A stretch of DNA of 64,000 nt from positions 474,713 through 538,712 of the forward strand of contig NZ_KQ947986.1 of the NCBI RefSeq assembly GCF_001513975.1, in the 5' to 3' direction. The stretch's first letter is position 1. Each line of letters opens with the position of its first letter. Positions 51,841 through 62,343 of this stretch are shown piece after piece. The position numbers and the translations under genes were made by a program. The notes below the pieces were generated by a model. That model was given only the letters and a program-made list of their open reading frames with translations. It did no database searches and was not told the origin of the DNA. The stretch comes from Streptomyces curacoi (GTDB lineage: Bacteria > Actinomycetota > Actinomycetes > Streptomycetales > Streptomycetaceae).

Positions 51841-53201
51841 CGGCCGGGTTCCGGGGCCGGCACGGCCACGGCGGTCCCGGAACCCGCGCGCAGTCGGCCG
51901 TACCAGCGGGCGACGAGGACGAGAAGGCCGGGCAGGGCGGCCACGAAGCTGAGGACGCCGTACACGACGGCGACGGCCAGGCCGCTGCCGGCGCCCAGCC
52001 CCGCGGCGCCGAACGCCCAGGCGGTGACGCCCTCGCGGGGGCCCCAGCCGCCGACGTTCAGGGGCAGGCCCATGGCCAGCAGGGCGAGGACGGCGAGCGG
52101 CAGCAGGACGGCCACGGAGGCGGCGGAGCCGGCGACCCGGGCGGCGAGTACGAACATCGCGAGGTGTCCGGCGAGTACGACGACGCAGGACACGGCGACA
52201 CCGGGCCCGTTGCGGCGGGACAGCAGGCTCTCCCGTACCTCGTCGAGCGTGCTGCGCCACGCCGTCGGGGTCGTCCGGTCACGGCGGGCGGGCGCGCGGT
52301 TCATCCGCAGGGCGGCCACAACGGCGAGCGCGCCCAGGGCGGTGAACAGGATCACCGGGGTGAGGTCGCGGGCCTCGTCCAGCACGGGGGACTCCATGGT
52401 CAGCAGCACGCCGGCGCCGACGAGCGCGAGGACGACCTGACCGGCCGTCCGTTCCAGAACGACCGCGCGGACACCGCGCCCCAGATCGCCGGCGCTCTGC
52501 CCGTGCCGCACCGCCCGGTGCACATCGCCGAGGACGCCGCCGGGGAGGGCCGCATTGAGGAACAGGGCACGGTAGTAGTCGGCGACGGCCGGTCCGAGCG
52601 GCAGCCGGATGCGCAGCCCCCGGGCCACCAACTGCCAGCGCCAGGCGCTGAACACGGTGGTGACGAGCCCGATCCCGAGGGCCCCGAGCAGCGCCGGCCC
52701 GTCGATCCGCCGCAGCCCGTCCAGGAAGACACCGGTCCCGAGCCGCCAGAACAGCACGGCGAGGATGACGACACCGGCGGTCGTGCCCAGGTGGGTGCGG
52801 AGGGCGGGGGTGTTGAGGCGGGCCAGGAGGGCGCGGAGGGGGGTGCGGGGCCGTGGTGCGCCGGAGCCGGCGGATTCCCGGCGGGGCTCGGTGACGATGA
52901 CGCCGATGCGGGAGGAGGAGACGGCTGCGGGGGCGGGGGGTGACGAGGGCTTGGAGGGGACGGCGGGGTCAGAGGTGAGGACGGGGTCAGACGGCAGGAC
53001 GGGGGCGTCCGCAGGGGCCGTCAGGGCCCGGCCGACCGGCGGCGCACTCGCGCGCACCGCCACAGCCGCCTCAGGGACAGCGCCGTCCGTACGGACCGCC
53101 GAAGCCTCGGCCCCGGACCGGGCCGAGTGGTCCCCGCGCCGCGCTCGCGGCTCGGCGCCGCGCCGTGTGGCGTGCGCCTTCGCCACCGTCTCCACGGTCA
53201 T
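51684..53201 (-). CDS. Polytopic membrane protein, lysylphosphatidylglycerol-synthase TM-region family
   Basis: A 505-residue protein; start ATG 53201 overlaps the methyltransferase stop (ATGA). Residues 1-125 are a long Ala/Pro/Ser-rich cytoplasmic tail; about eight membrane helices follow (TTAGVVILAVLFWRLGTGVF, GALGIGLVTTVFSAWRWQLVARGL). LFLNAALPGGVLGDVHRAVRHG and LPLNVGGWGPREGVTAWAFG are signatures of the UPF0104/flippase-like family. Such proteins are thought to move or modify lipids. Next to a CDP-alcohol phosphatidyltransferase and glycosyltransferase it may move a lipid-linked product. The C-terminal 50 residues are coded antisense to the end of the creatininase gene. Confidence 0.85.
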   Translation of the reverse strand: MTVETVAKAHATRRGAEPRARRGDHSARSGAEASAVRTDGAVPEAAVAVRASAPPVGRALTAPADAPVLPSDPVLTSDPAVPSKPSSPPAPAAVSSSRIGVIVTEPRRESAGSGAPRPRTPLRALLARLNTPALRTHLGTTAGVVILAVLFWRLGTGVFLDGLRRIDGPALLGALGIGLVTTVFSAWRWQLVARGLRIRLPLGPAVADYYRALFLNAALPGGVLGDVHRAVRHGQSAGDLGRGVRAVVLERTAGQVVLALVGAGVLLTMESPVLDEARDLTPVILFTALGALAVVAALRMNRAPARRDRTTPTAWRSTLDEVRESLLSRRNGPGVAVSCVVVLAGHLAMFVLAARVAGSAASVAVLLPLAVLALLAMGLPLNVGGWGPREGVTAWAFGAAGLGAGSGLAVAVVYGVLSFVAALPGLLVLVARWYGRLRAGSGTAVAVPAPEPGRYSRASPEPGTESSAEVSSDTYAPKESARLASSRFPFSAEPSEGRPMTPESV

Positions 53202-54228
53202 GACGCTCCGCCCGTCGGTCGGCACAGGGCCAGCAGATCGCTGTGGTGGACCACGGCGCGCAGTTCGCCCGCCTCGCACGCGGCGAGGCGTTCACGCAGG
53301 TAGCGGTCGGCGCGCTCGCGGAGTTCGGGGCGCTGCTCGACCGCCGCGCCGACCCAGCCGCGCAGCCACATGGCCATGAGCGCCGACTCACCGGGGCCCA
53401 GGCGCCAGGGGCTCGGGTGCACCTGGACGGTCGCGCCGTGCGCGGAGAAGGCCTCGGCCGCTGCCGTGATCGCGTCCGGGCCGAGCAGACCCGAGCGTCG
53501 CTGGTGGGCGTTGAACGCCTCGGCGATCTCCGTGTCCAGCGGGTCGGACGGGGTGAGTTCGACCCGGCCGGCGACGGAGAGCGTCAGCAGCGCCGGGCAG
53601 CCCGCGCCCGCGCAGGCGGCGGCGAGGGTGTCGACCTCCTCGCGGGTGAGGACGTCGAGCAGGGCGGAGGCCGTCACCAGCGAGGCGCCGGCGAGGGCGT
53701 CCGGGGTGAGGCGGCCGACGTCGCCGCGGCGCGTCTCCACCGTGACGCGGCTGCCGTCCGCGGCGGAACGCGGGCAGGCCACGGCGGCGAAGTGCAGGAG
53801 GTAGGGGTCGCGGTCGTGCAGGATCCAGTGCTGGGCACCGTCCAGGTGGGGCGCGAGCCAGCGGCCCATCGAGCCGGTGCCGCAGCCCACGTCGTGGATG
53901 ACCAGTCCGCCGGCCCGTCCCGGCAGGTTGGCGAGCCGGATCCGCAGCGGATCGAGCAAGTCGTGCGCCCGCGCGGCGGCGTCGGCGCCTTCGCGCAGCT
54001 CCAGCCACTCGGGGGCGTAGCGGGGCGGTTCGTCCGGCTCGGCGTCCCTGAGCCGCACGGTGGCCCGCTCACCGGGACCGAGGCTGGGACCGGCCCCGAG
54101 AATCACGGCGTCCTCGTCGGACGCCGGGACCGCCCCGGCCTGCGGCCCCCGGTGGGTCGCGTCGGTCACGTCCCTCGGTCCGGGCTGGGCCGGGATCGTC
54201 CCCCCGCTCGGTGTCGTCGCCGTCTTCC

Positions 54229-54232
<4 letters not shown>
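53198..54232 (-). CDS. Class I SAM-dependent methyltransferase
   Basis: A 344-residue protein with the SAM-binding loop LVIHDVGCGTGSMGRWLAPHL (about 110-130), acidic position after the second strand (WILHDRDPYLL), and a C-terminal half that matches no catalytic subtype I can name. N-terminal 60 residues are low-complexity. The start overlaps the glycosyltransferase stop and the stop overlaps the membrane-protein start, both by 4 bases, so it is translated within the ribA-linked cluster. The methyl acceptor is unknown; a pyrimidine, sugar or lipid headgroup of the pathway is possible. Confidence 0.85.
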
Positions 54233-55994
<1,762 letters not shown>

Positions 55995-56978
55995 TCAGGG
56001 CGTGTCCGCGTACCTGACGCGGTGACAGAGCGCCGGGATTTCCCCGGAGGCGAGCTTCGGCATCACTTCGGGCAGTTCCTCGAAGGCGCTCTCCCCGGTG
56101 ACGAGCGCGTCGAGGGCGGGGTCGGCGAGCAGATCGAGGGCGAGGGCGAGCCGGTCGGCGTAGGTACGGCTGGCGCGGCGGGCCGGGGAGACGGTGCCGA
56201 CCTGGCTGCTGCGGATGACGAGCCGACGGGAGTGGAAGGCCTCGCCGAGCGGCAGGCTCACCTGCCGGTCGCCGTACCAGCTGAGTTCGACGACCGTGCC
56301 CTCGGCGGTGAGCAGTTCGAGGGAGCGGGCGAGGCCCTGCTCGGTGGCGCTGGCGTGGACGACCAGGTCGCACTCGCCGAGCGCGGTCTGCGGAGTGGCG
56401 AAGTCGACGCCGAGGGCCTTGGCGACGTCGGCCCGGCCCGGATCGGCGTCGACCAACTGCAGCCGTACGCCCGGGAAGCGGGCCAGCAGGGCGGCCACCG
56501 AGCAGCCGATCATGCCGCCGCCGACCACGGCGATCCGGTCGCCGACCAGCGGGGCCGCGTCCCAGAGCGCGTTGACGGCGGTCTCGACCGTGCCGGCGAG
56601 GACGGCCCGTTCGGCGGGCACGGTGTCCGGTACGACGGTCACCGCGCTCGCGGGAACGACGTATCGGGTCTGGTGCGGATGGAGACAGAAGACCGTACGG
56701 CCGACGAGTTTGTCCGGCCCCTCCTCCACCACGCCGACGCTCAGGTAGCCGTACTTCACCGGGGCGGGGAACTCGCCCTCCTGGAACGGCGCCCGCATGG
56801 CCGCGTGCTGGCTCTGCGGGACCCCGCCCCGGAACACGAGTGTCTCCGTGCCCCGGCTGACCCCGGAGTACAGCGACCGCACCAGCACGTCGCCCTCACC
56901 CGGCTGCGGCAGGGCGACCTCCCGGATCTCTCCCTCACCCGGAGAGCTGAGCCAGAACGCATGTGCGCTGCGGTTCAT
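55995..56978 (-). CDS. Medium-chain (zinc-type) alcohol dehydrogenase family protein
   Basis: A 327-residue MDR-fold protein: [55 protein letters not shown], and the cofactor fold [36 protein letters not shown]. The classical catalytic zinc cysteine is not apparent (SGVSRGTE at the usual GICGTD place), as in the BchC-like and related subgroups. The acidic residue VDAD after the second strand suggests NAD. It lies between the pterin-synthase-like gene and the divergent phosphatidyltransferase gene and probably oxidises or reduces a pathway intermediate. Confidence 0.87.
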   Translation of the reverse strand: MNRSAHAFWLSSPGEGEIREVALPQPGEGDVLVRSLYSGVSRGTETLVFRGGVPQSQHAAMRAPFQEGEFPAPVKYGYLSVGVVEEGPDKLVGRTVFCLHPHQTRYVVPASAVTVVPDTVPAERAVLAGTVETAVNALWDAAPLVGDRIAVVGGGMIGCSVAALLARFPGVRLQLVDADPGRADVAKALGVDFATPQTALGECDLVVHASATEQGLARSLELLTAEGTVVELSWYGDRQVSLPLGEAFHSRRLVIRSSQVGTVSPARRASRTYADRLALALDLLADPALDALVTGESAFEELPEVMPKLASGEIPALCHRVRYADTP

Positions 56979-57086
56979 CGGGATCCTCCTGAACGATCGG
57001 GAAGCTGTTCACGTACTGCGATGTGCACAGGCCGCGCACAGTACGCGGCCTTGATCGACTCTGTCACCTGGCCGGAGGAATGTGCG

Positions 57087-57845
57087 GTGGCCCTGAACAA
57101 CACTTACGACGCGAGGCTGGTCCAGCAGGAGACCGCTGTGGGAGCGGGCGTGCAGATCCTGTTGCTGGCCCTGCTCGGTTCGGCGATCGGCATGGGGCCG
57201 GCGGGCTGGCTGACCGGCCTCGCGTTCGCCGTCGCCACCTGGGCGGTGCTCTCGCGGGCCCTGCACCGGTCCCGGCCGCGCACCTTCGGCCCGGCCAACC
57301 GGGTCACCCTCGGCCGCGCGACCCTGGTCGGCGGCGTCACTGCGCTGGTCGCGGACTCCTTCCAGAGCTCACCGCCGGTGACGCTGTTCGTCGGACTGAC
57401 GGCCGTCGCCCTCATCCTCGACGGTGTCGACGGCAAGGTGGCCCGCCGCACCGGCACCTCCACGGCACTGGGCGCCCGCTTCGACATGGAGGTCGACGCG
57501 TTCCTGATCCTGGTGCTGAGCGTGTACGTCTCGATGTCGCTGGGTCCCTGGGTGCTGCTCATCGGCGCCATGCGCTACGGCTTCGTCGCCGCCGCCCGTG
57601 TCTGGCCCTGGCTGAACGCCGCACTCCCGCCGAGCACGGCCCGCAAGACGGTCGCCGCGATGCAGGGCGTGTTCCTGCTGCTGGCCGCGTCCGGCTTCCT
57701 CCCGTACGCGGCGACGTTCGCGGTGACCGCGACGGCGCTGGCCGCGCTGGTCTGGTCGTTCGGCCGGGACATCCTGTGGCTGTGGCGGACGTCGCGTACG
57801 CAGCGGGTTGCCGTGCGGGAGATGAGGGAGCTGGTGGCGTCCTGA
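57087..57845 (+). CDS. CDP-alcohol phosphatidyltransferase family membrane protein
   Basis: A 252-residue protein; GTG 57087 sits 6 bases after GGAGGAA. About six membrane helices are visible. The catalytic CDP-alcohol motif is present: ILDGVDGKVARRTGTSTALGARFDMEVDAF, with the DG..AR......G...D...D spacing. These enzymes join an alcohol to a CDP-activated group in the membrane. It is divergent from the dehydrogenase gene of the ribA-linked cluster, suggesting that the product becomes part of, or is attached to, a phospholipid-like molecule. Confidence 0.9.
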   Translation: MALNNTYDARLVQQETAVGAGVQILLLALLGSAIGMGPAGWLTGLAFAVATWAVLSRALHRSRPRTFGPANRVTLGRATLVGGVTALVADSFQSSPPVTLFVGLTAVALILDGVDGKVARRTGTSTALGARFDMEVDAFLILVLSVYVSMSLGPWVLLIGAMRYGFVAAARVWPWLNAALPPSTARKTVAAMQGVFLLLAASGFLPYAATFAVTATALAALVWSFGRDILWLWRTSRTQRVAVREMRELVAS

Positions 57846-57957
57846 GCGTCAGACGTCGAGGGGTGGGTGGGGGTTCGCGTGTGATGCCTGCGGCGGCCTG
57901 CGCGGGTTGGGTGGGGGTGCGCGTAGCGCCTGCGGTGCGGTTGTGGGTCGGGGCCGC

Positions 57958-57972
57958 GCCGGGGGGTGTCCG
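57958..57972. repeat. Outer inverted-repeat arm, left
   Basis: GCCGGGGGGTGTCCG is the exact reverse complement of 60763-60777. With the 2.7-kb insert removed the arms would lie about 85 bases apart and could fold as a large hairpin after the phosphatidyltransferase gene. Confidence 0.7.
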
Positions 57973-58004
57973 TCCTCGGACCGGCGGCCCCCTTACTGAT
58001 CGTT

Positions 58005-58659
58005 TCAGAATGAGGCTCGCAGGCGGCGTAGGCAGATGAGGGTCATGGGTTTGATGCCGCGCGTCCACAGCAGGCGGCGGTACTTGTCGACGTCGTAGCC
58101 CCGGTCGGCGTACAGGCGCCGAGGTCTGCGACGGGGCCCTCCCCGCACCCTCGAATCGGTGGGATCGCGTCCAGGAGCGGGAGAAGCTGGGTCACGTCGT
58201 GGCGGTTTCCTCCGCTGAGCGTGACCGCGAGCGGGGTTCCGTGACGGTCGACGATCAGGTGGTGCTTGGAGCCAGGACGCGCGCGGTCGACCGGTGAGGG
58301 ACCGACGTGATCCCCCCTTTGAGTGCTCGGATGTGCGACCCGTCGGCAGCGCAGTCGTCCAGGCCCAGTAGGCCCGCGCGGCGCAACTCGGTGAGCAGCA
58401 TGGCGTGCAGAAGTGGCCAGACTCCGGCCTCGGTCCAGTCCCGAAGCCGGCGCCGAGCCGTGACTCCGGAGCAGCCCACGGTTTCCGTCGGGACGTCGCG
58501 CCAGGCGATCCCGGTTCGCAGCACGTACATGACGCCGGCGAGGGCCGCTCGGTCGGGAACGCGCAGTCGCCCGGGGTAGTGGTGGCGCCGCTCGGGGGCG
58601 GGTGGCAGCAGCGGAGATACCCGCTCCCACAGGTCGTCCGGAACAAGATCAGCACGCAC
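58005..58659 (-). pseudogene. Decayed IS5-family transposase
   Basis: From GTG 58659 the first frame reads VRADLVPDDLWERVSPLLPPAPERR...GLDDCAADGSHIRALKGG with the first catalytic aspartate in DGSH. At 58309-58318 the minus strand has AAAGGGGGGA, a slippery run where IS5-type elements often shift frame; reading continues in another frame (GSKHHLIVDRHGTPLAVTLSGGNRHDVTQLLPLLDAI). A second shift near 58130-58170 leads to RLYADRGYDVDKYRRLLWTRGIKP (second aspartate). Then the sequence jumps directly to the family's C-terminal end LICLRRLRASF: the segment with the catalytic glutamate is deleted. The first shift may be programmed; the second and the deletion make it inactive. Confidence 0.85.
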
Positions 58660-58758
58660 CCGGACACCCTGCCGACCGTGACCTGCCAACGGCAGGACCC
58701 TCAGCCCGACTTTGTGCGTGTGGGTTCCTGGTGGTGAGTTGGCGGGGCGCGAATCGGA

Positions 58759-59916
58759 TCAGTTCAGCTGTGGTGGGACCCAGGCGTGGTGTCGAAGGAT
58801 CATGCGCGTTGCGGTGCGGGAGGGCGTCAGCCGCATCGCCGTGTTGCGCAGGGTGACGGCCAGTGGGTGGGAGAGCTGCTGGCCCATCCGCCCGGCCTGC
58901 CGGGCTGCCCGCGCGACCGCCTGGCTGCGCGGCCGGCGCTCGGCGTCATAGCGGGCGAGCGCGGCAGCGACGGTGGGCTCGGTGGCGAGCGCGGCGGCCA
59001 AGGTGACCGCGTCCTCCAGCGCCTGGCAGGCACCCTGTCCGAGGTGGGGGGTCATCGCATGTGCCGCGTCACCGAGCAGCGCGATCCGGCCGACGGTGTA
59101 CGAGGGGAGCGGCGTGCGGATTTCGTTGACGTCGTGGTGCAGCACGGCGGTGGGCCGGGTCGCGTCGATCAGCGCGGGGATCGGGTCGTGCCAGTTGCGG
59201 AACCGTCGGCGCAGTTCGGCCAGTGGGTCGGCGAACCGCGCCCCGGCGGGCAGGTTGAGGACGGCGTGCCACTCGGCCCGCCCGTCACGGAAGGCGATGT
59301 GCCCGAACTCGGCCCCCTGCCCCCAGGTCAGCTCGAAGTCGGTGCGCAGCTCGACCGCCTGCTCGGTGATGGCGCGCAGCACCGTCGAGCCGCTGTAGAC
59401 CGGGCCGGGGTGGGCGGGGAAGAGAACGCTGCGCACCTTGCTGCCGATGCCGTCGGCCGCCACCACCAGATCGGCGTCCAGGACCGTGTCGCCGCAGCTG
59501 ACTCGAACCGTCCCGGGGCCGATCTGCCGGACCGAGCCTGCCTCGGAGCCGATCAACAGCGCCTTGGTGGGCAGGGCCTCGCGAAGCAGCCGGTGCAAGG
59601 TGGAGCGAGGGATGCCCATGATCGGCGTGCCCACCGCCTTCTCCAGCACCGCGCCGTCCATCCGGGCCAGCCAACCACCCTCTGGCGTACGGGTGCCGCC
59701 GCTGTACTGGCCTCGCGAGGCATCCCGTACCGCCTCGCCGACGCCGAGTTCGTCCAGTGCCCGCAGGCCGTTGGCGGCCAGTGAGATGCCCGCCCCCGCG
59801 TCCTCAAGCATGGACGCACGCTCGACGACCGTCACTTCCCATCCGATGCGGCGCAGGCCGATCGCGGCGGCCAGCCCGCCGATGCCCCCTCCAACCACCA
59901 CTGCCGTGTTGCCCAT
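58759..59916 (-). CDS. FAD-dependent aromatic monooxygenase-type protein
   Basis: A 385-residue class A flavoprotein hydroxylase. Seen: FAD motif AVVVGGGIGGLAAAIGLRRIGWEVTVVER (1-30), the DG motif LVVAADGIGSKVRS (about 150-165), and GRIALLGDAAHAMTPHLGQGACQALEDAVTLAAAL (about 280-315). Relatives hydroxylate phenolic acids or modify antibiotics with NAD(P)H and oxygen. It is divergent from a TetR gene with two operators between them. Both lie within the transposon-like unit, so they may have arrived as a detoxification or resistance cassette. Confidence 0.9.
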   Translation of the reverse strand: MGNTAVVVGGGIGGLAAAIGLRRIGWEVTVVERASMLEDAGAGISLAANGLRALDELGVGEAVRDASRGQYSGGTRTPEGGWLARMDGAVLEKAVGTPIMGIPRSTLHRLLREALPTKALLIGSEAGSVRQIGPGTVRVSCGDTVLDADLVVAADGIGSKVRSVLFPAHPGPVYSGSTVLRAITEQAVELRTDFELTWGQGAEFGHIAFRDGRAEWHAVLNLPAGARFADPLAELRRRFRNWHDPIPALIDATRPTAVLHHDVNEIRTPLPSYTVGRIALLGDAAHAMTPHLGQGACQALEDAVTLAAALATEPTVAAALARYDAERRPRSQAVARAARQAGRMGQQLSHPLAVTLRNTAMRLTPSRTATRMILRHHAWVPPQLN

Positions 59917-59932
59917 GCCGAAGCCCCCATTC

Positions 59933-59948
59933 TTCTACATCCGTAGAA
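59933..59948. promoter_or_regulatory. TetR operator A
   Basis: TTCTACATCCGTAGAA, a perfect 6-4-6 inverted repeat, in the 72-base gap between the divergent monooxygenase and TetR genes. It matches operator B 33 bp away in the pattern TCTACA-N3-GTAGAA. Confidence 0.8.
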
Positions 59949-59965
59949 GGCAACCCTATCTGCAG

Positions 59966-59981
59966 CTCTACAGGTGTAGAA
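59966..59981. promoter_or_regulatory. TetR operator B
   Basis: CTCTACAGGTGTAGAA, same pattern as operator A, 33 bp centre to centre (about three helical turns), ending 7 bases before the TetR ATG and overlapping its ribosome-binding AAAGGAG. Confidence 0.8.
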
Positions 59982-59988
59982 AGGAGCC

Positions 59989-60546
59989 ATGGCTTCGGAT
60001 CGGCGCACCCTCCTCGCGGACGCGGCTCTCGACGTACTCGCCGACGAAGGGATCCGCGGCCTGACCCACCGGGCTGTCGACCGTAAGGCAGCTCTGCCGC
60101 CCGGCACCACGTCGGCATACTTTCGCACCCGGGCCGCGTTGCTCACCGGACTCGTCACTCGCCTGGTCCAACTCGACCAGGAGGAACTGCAAACGATGGC
60201 CGAGCATCTCCGGCCCATCCGCACCGCCGAGGAACTGGTGGATGGCATGGTGCTGCTCACCCGACAGCGACTCACCGGAGAGGGCCGCCGCCGCTCGCTC
60301 GCCCGTTACGCCTGCGCCGTCGAGAGCGTGCGCGACCCTGAGCTGCGCGAGATCCTCGTCCCCCGCGAGAACGCCGGCCGCGAGGCCGTCCGAGTGTTCC
60401 TCGCCGGTCAGGGCGTGCCGGATGTCGAGAACCGCACCCACACCCTGCTGACTTGCATGGACGGGCTGGTCTTCGACCGGCTGGTGAGCGGCGGCGAAGT
60501 GCCGGTCGAGCCTCTCGAAGGCATTGTCGCCGCCGCCCTGCGTTAG
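59989..60546 (+). CDS. TetR-family regulator of the flavin monooxygenase
   Basis: A 185-residue protein: SDRRTLLADAALDVLADEGIRGLTHRAVDRKAALPPGTTSAYFRTRAALLTGLVTRLV is the helix-turn-helix region, of the sub-type in which GTTSAYF replaces the usual GSLYYHF. ATG 59989 follows AAAGGAG. The remainder is a helical ligand domain. Two matched palindromes between it and the divergent monooxygenase indicate that it represses both genes; the inducer is probably the monooxygenase substrate. Confidence 0.92.
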   Translation: MASDRRTLLADAALDVLADEGIRGLTHRAVDRKAALPPGTTSAYFRTRAALLTGLVTRLVQLDQEELQTMAEHLRPIRTAEELVDGMVLLTRQRLTGEGRRRSLARYACAVESVRDPELREILVPRENAGREAVRVFLAGQGVPDVENRTHTLLTCMDGLVFDRLVSGGEVPVEPLEGIVAAALR

Positions 60547-60762
60547 GACGCAGCCGCCCAGGTTCGGCCCGAGCAGCGTGCCCTCGGTCAGGAAGCCCGC
60601 GTCCGCCCCGTTCAACCGCTCGGCATTCGCTTTCGAGTGGAGCGTCGACCTCACCTGGGGCCCCGCTCGAACTGGCCTGCACCCCCTCCGCGGCTCACGC
60701 CCTCATTCTGAAACGGTCAGTTAGGCCAAGAGGTGCTGCGTGTTGACGCCGGTCACTGCGGG

Positions 60763-60777
60763 CGGACACCCCCCGGC
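60763..60777. repeat. Outer inverted-repeat arm, right
   Basis: CGGACACCCCCCGGC, exact reverse complement of 57958-57972, just outside the transposon-like unit. Confidence 0.7.
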
Positions 60778-60845
60778 ACGTCCCTTTCCCGCCGTGGGCG
60801 ATGCGGGCCCATGGGGGTACGCGCCCCATCGCCGCGTCGGCCCAG

Positions 60846-60948
60846 CACGCGTAGCTACGGGCGGACCAGCATGCACGCGTAGCTGCGGGCGGACCAGCAT
60901 GCACGCGTAGCTACGGGCGGACCAGCATGCACGCGTAGCTGCGGGCAG
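60846..60948. repeat. 28-bp tandem repeat array, 3.7 copies
   Basis: Units at 60846-60873, 60874-60901, 60902-60929 and a partial 60930-60948. Each begins CACGCGTAGCT and continues RCGGGCGGACCAGCATG, where R alternates A, G, A, G in the four copies. The alternation points to duplication of a 56-bp dimer. It is non-coding and lies between the transposon-like unit and the converging MFS gene. Confidence 0.9.
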
Positions 60949-60984
60949 TCGTGCCGCTGGGGCGGCACGGGTGGGCGCTGGGGG

Positions 60985-61018
60985 TGCCCCCTGCTCGAAG
61001 AGCTTGGGGGAGGCACCC
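60985..61018. repeat. Streptomyces hairpin repeat
   Basis: An imperfect hairpin in which GGGGGTGCCCCCTGCTCG is followed by AAGAGCTTGGGGGAGGCACC. CCCCCTGCTC pairs with GAGCTTGGGGG, and the outer GGTGCC with GGCACC. It is the same kind of element as at 47955-47994 and could act as a terminator for the MFS gene ending at 61114. Confidence 0.7.
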
Positions 61019-61113
61019 CGTCAGCGCCGGGCCGCGCGACCCACCCCCCAGCCCTCACGCCGCGCACCCTCCCATCCGCTGGCGGCAACGCCCTCAGGGG
61101 CAGTGCACCGCCG

Positions 61114-62343
61114 CTATCTGCGCGGCAACAGGGCTATCGCCGCAATCGGTACGGCCGCCAGCACCAGCCACGGCACCGCGGCCGGCAAGCCGGTGTCGAG
61201 CAAAGTGCCGGTCGCCGAGCTGCCGAGCAGGACGATCAGGCCGGAGACCGAGGACAGCGCGCCGGTGTAGAGGCCGAGCCGGCCCTCCTCGGCGAGGTCG
61301 GGGACCCAGGCGCGGGCGACCGGGGCGACGAGCATCTGACCCAGGGTGAGCAGGACGACGAACCCGGCCGCGGGCAACAGACCTGCCGTACCGGTCCAGT
61401 CGGCGGGACGGGCCGCGGCCACGACCGCGAACCCGGCCGCTATGAGCAGCAGCCCAGCCACCATGGACCGCCGCAGGGCGAGCCGCTCCCCCGCCCAGCG
61501 GGTCACCGGCAGCTGGGCGGCGACCACCAGCAGCGAGGACAGGGCGAACAGCCAGGCGAGCGCCGACTGGGAACCCGTGGCGCGCTCCACCTCGTCGGGG
61601 AGGGCGAGATAGAGCTGGTTGTAGGCGAGCAGATAGGCACCGTAGGCACAGCACAGCGCGAGGAAGCGGCGGTTGCGCAGCAGGGCGCCCAGGCCGCCGC
61701 GGAACCGGACGCCTCCGCGCCCAGGTATGTGCTGCGGCAGCAGCCAGGCGTGTCCGGCGAGGACGAGGACGAAGATCCCGGCACCGGCGAGGCAGACCGT
61801 GCGGAAGTCCACCGACAGCAGCAGCGCGCCGAGGAGAGGGCCGACGAACGCGCCCGCCTGTCCGGCCACGGTCAGCAGGGCGAGAACACGGGTGCGGGAG
61901 CCGCCACCCGACTCCTCCCACAGCACGGCCTGCCGGGCGACCTCGGACTCCACGGCGGGCGAGAACAGCGCGGCGGCGAACCCGATCAGCAGCACCGCGC
62001 CGATGACCGCCCAGGTCTCCCGGGCGTACCCGAGCCACGCGAACCCGGCGATCCGCAGCACACAGCCCGCGAGCACGACCGGCCGGATGCCGTACCGGTC
62101 GGCCAGCGCCCCGCCCACCACGAACAGCCCCTGCTGGCTGAAGGTCCGCAGGCCCAGCACGAACCCGACCAGCCAGCCCGCCATGCCGATGGCCTGTCCC
62201 AGGTGCTCGGAGAGGAAGGGCAGGACGGCGTAGAAGCCGATGTTGAAGGCGAGTTGGGTGAGGATGAGCAGGCGCAGCAGGGGCGAGAGCCGGTGGCTGC
62301 GGTCCTGCGCCTTGCGGAGGCCGAGGGACAGCGAGGTCATCAT
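61114..62343 (-). CDS. MFS transporter
   Basis: A 409-residue, twelve-helix transporter starting at ATG 62343, which overlaps the permease stop (ATGA). Seen: LLRLLILTQLAFNIGFYAVLPFLSEHLG, GGALADRYGIRPVVLAGC (motif A), FAAALFSPAVESEVARQAVL, and DLAEEGRLGLYTGALSSVSGLIVLLGS. This group contains MdtH-like exporters. Coupled to a peptide-type ABC permease, it may export or recycle a compound such as a metallophore or peptide whose uptake the ABC system provides. Confidence 0.88.
   Translation of the reverse strand: MMTSLSLGLRKAQDRSHRLSPLLRLLILTQLAFNIGFYAVLPFLSEHLGQAIGMAGWLVGFVLGLRTFSQQGLFVVGGALADRYGIRPVVLAGCVLRIAGFAWLGYARETWAVIGAVLLIGFAAALFSPAVESEVARQAVLWEESGGGSRTRVLALLTVAGQAGAFVGPLLGALLLSVDFRTVCLAGAGIFVLVLAGHAWLLPQHIPGRGGVRFRGGLGALLRNRRFLALCCAYGAYLLAYNQLYLALPDEVERATGSQSALAWLFALSSLLVVAAQLPVTRWAGERLALRRSMVAGLLLIAAGFAVVAAARPADWTGTAGLLPAAGFVVLLTLGQMLVAPVARAWVPDLAEEGRLGLYTGALSSVSGLIVLLGSSATGTLLDTGLPAAVPWLVLAAVPIAAIALLPRR

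Larger units (their letters stand above)
57993..60723. mobile_element. 2.7-kb transposon-like unit with passenger genes
   Basis: CTGATCGTTTCAGAATGAGG (57996-58015) and its inverted copy at 60701-60720 match in 19 of 20 positions. Both are flanked outward by TTA (57993-57995 and 60721-60723), a 3-bp duplication of the TNA form known for some IS5-family groups. Inside are a decayed IS5-type transposase whose stop codon falls within the left repeat, an FAD monooxygenase and its TetR regulator. A normal IS would have its second end just beyond the transposase start near 58700; I find none there, so the second end lies beyond the passengers. Confidence 0.65.
60547..61113. other. 567-base gene-free stretch rich in repeats
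   Basis: It holds the right end of the transposon-like unit (60701-60723), the right outer hairpin arm (60763-60777), a 28-bp tandem array (60846-60948) and a Streptomyces hairpin element (about 60985-61018). Between 60570 and 60660 the minus strand reads briefly like protein (RLNGADAGFLTEGTLLGPNLGG) but I could not match it to a family. Confidence 0.5.

Noticed and set aside
60846..60948. CRISPR array
   Set aside because: The 28-bp units follow each other with no spacers and no cas genes are near; it is a simple tandem repeat.
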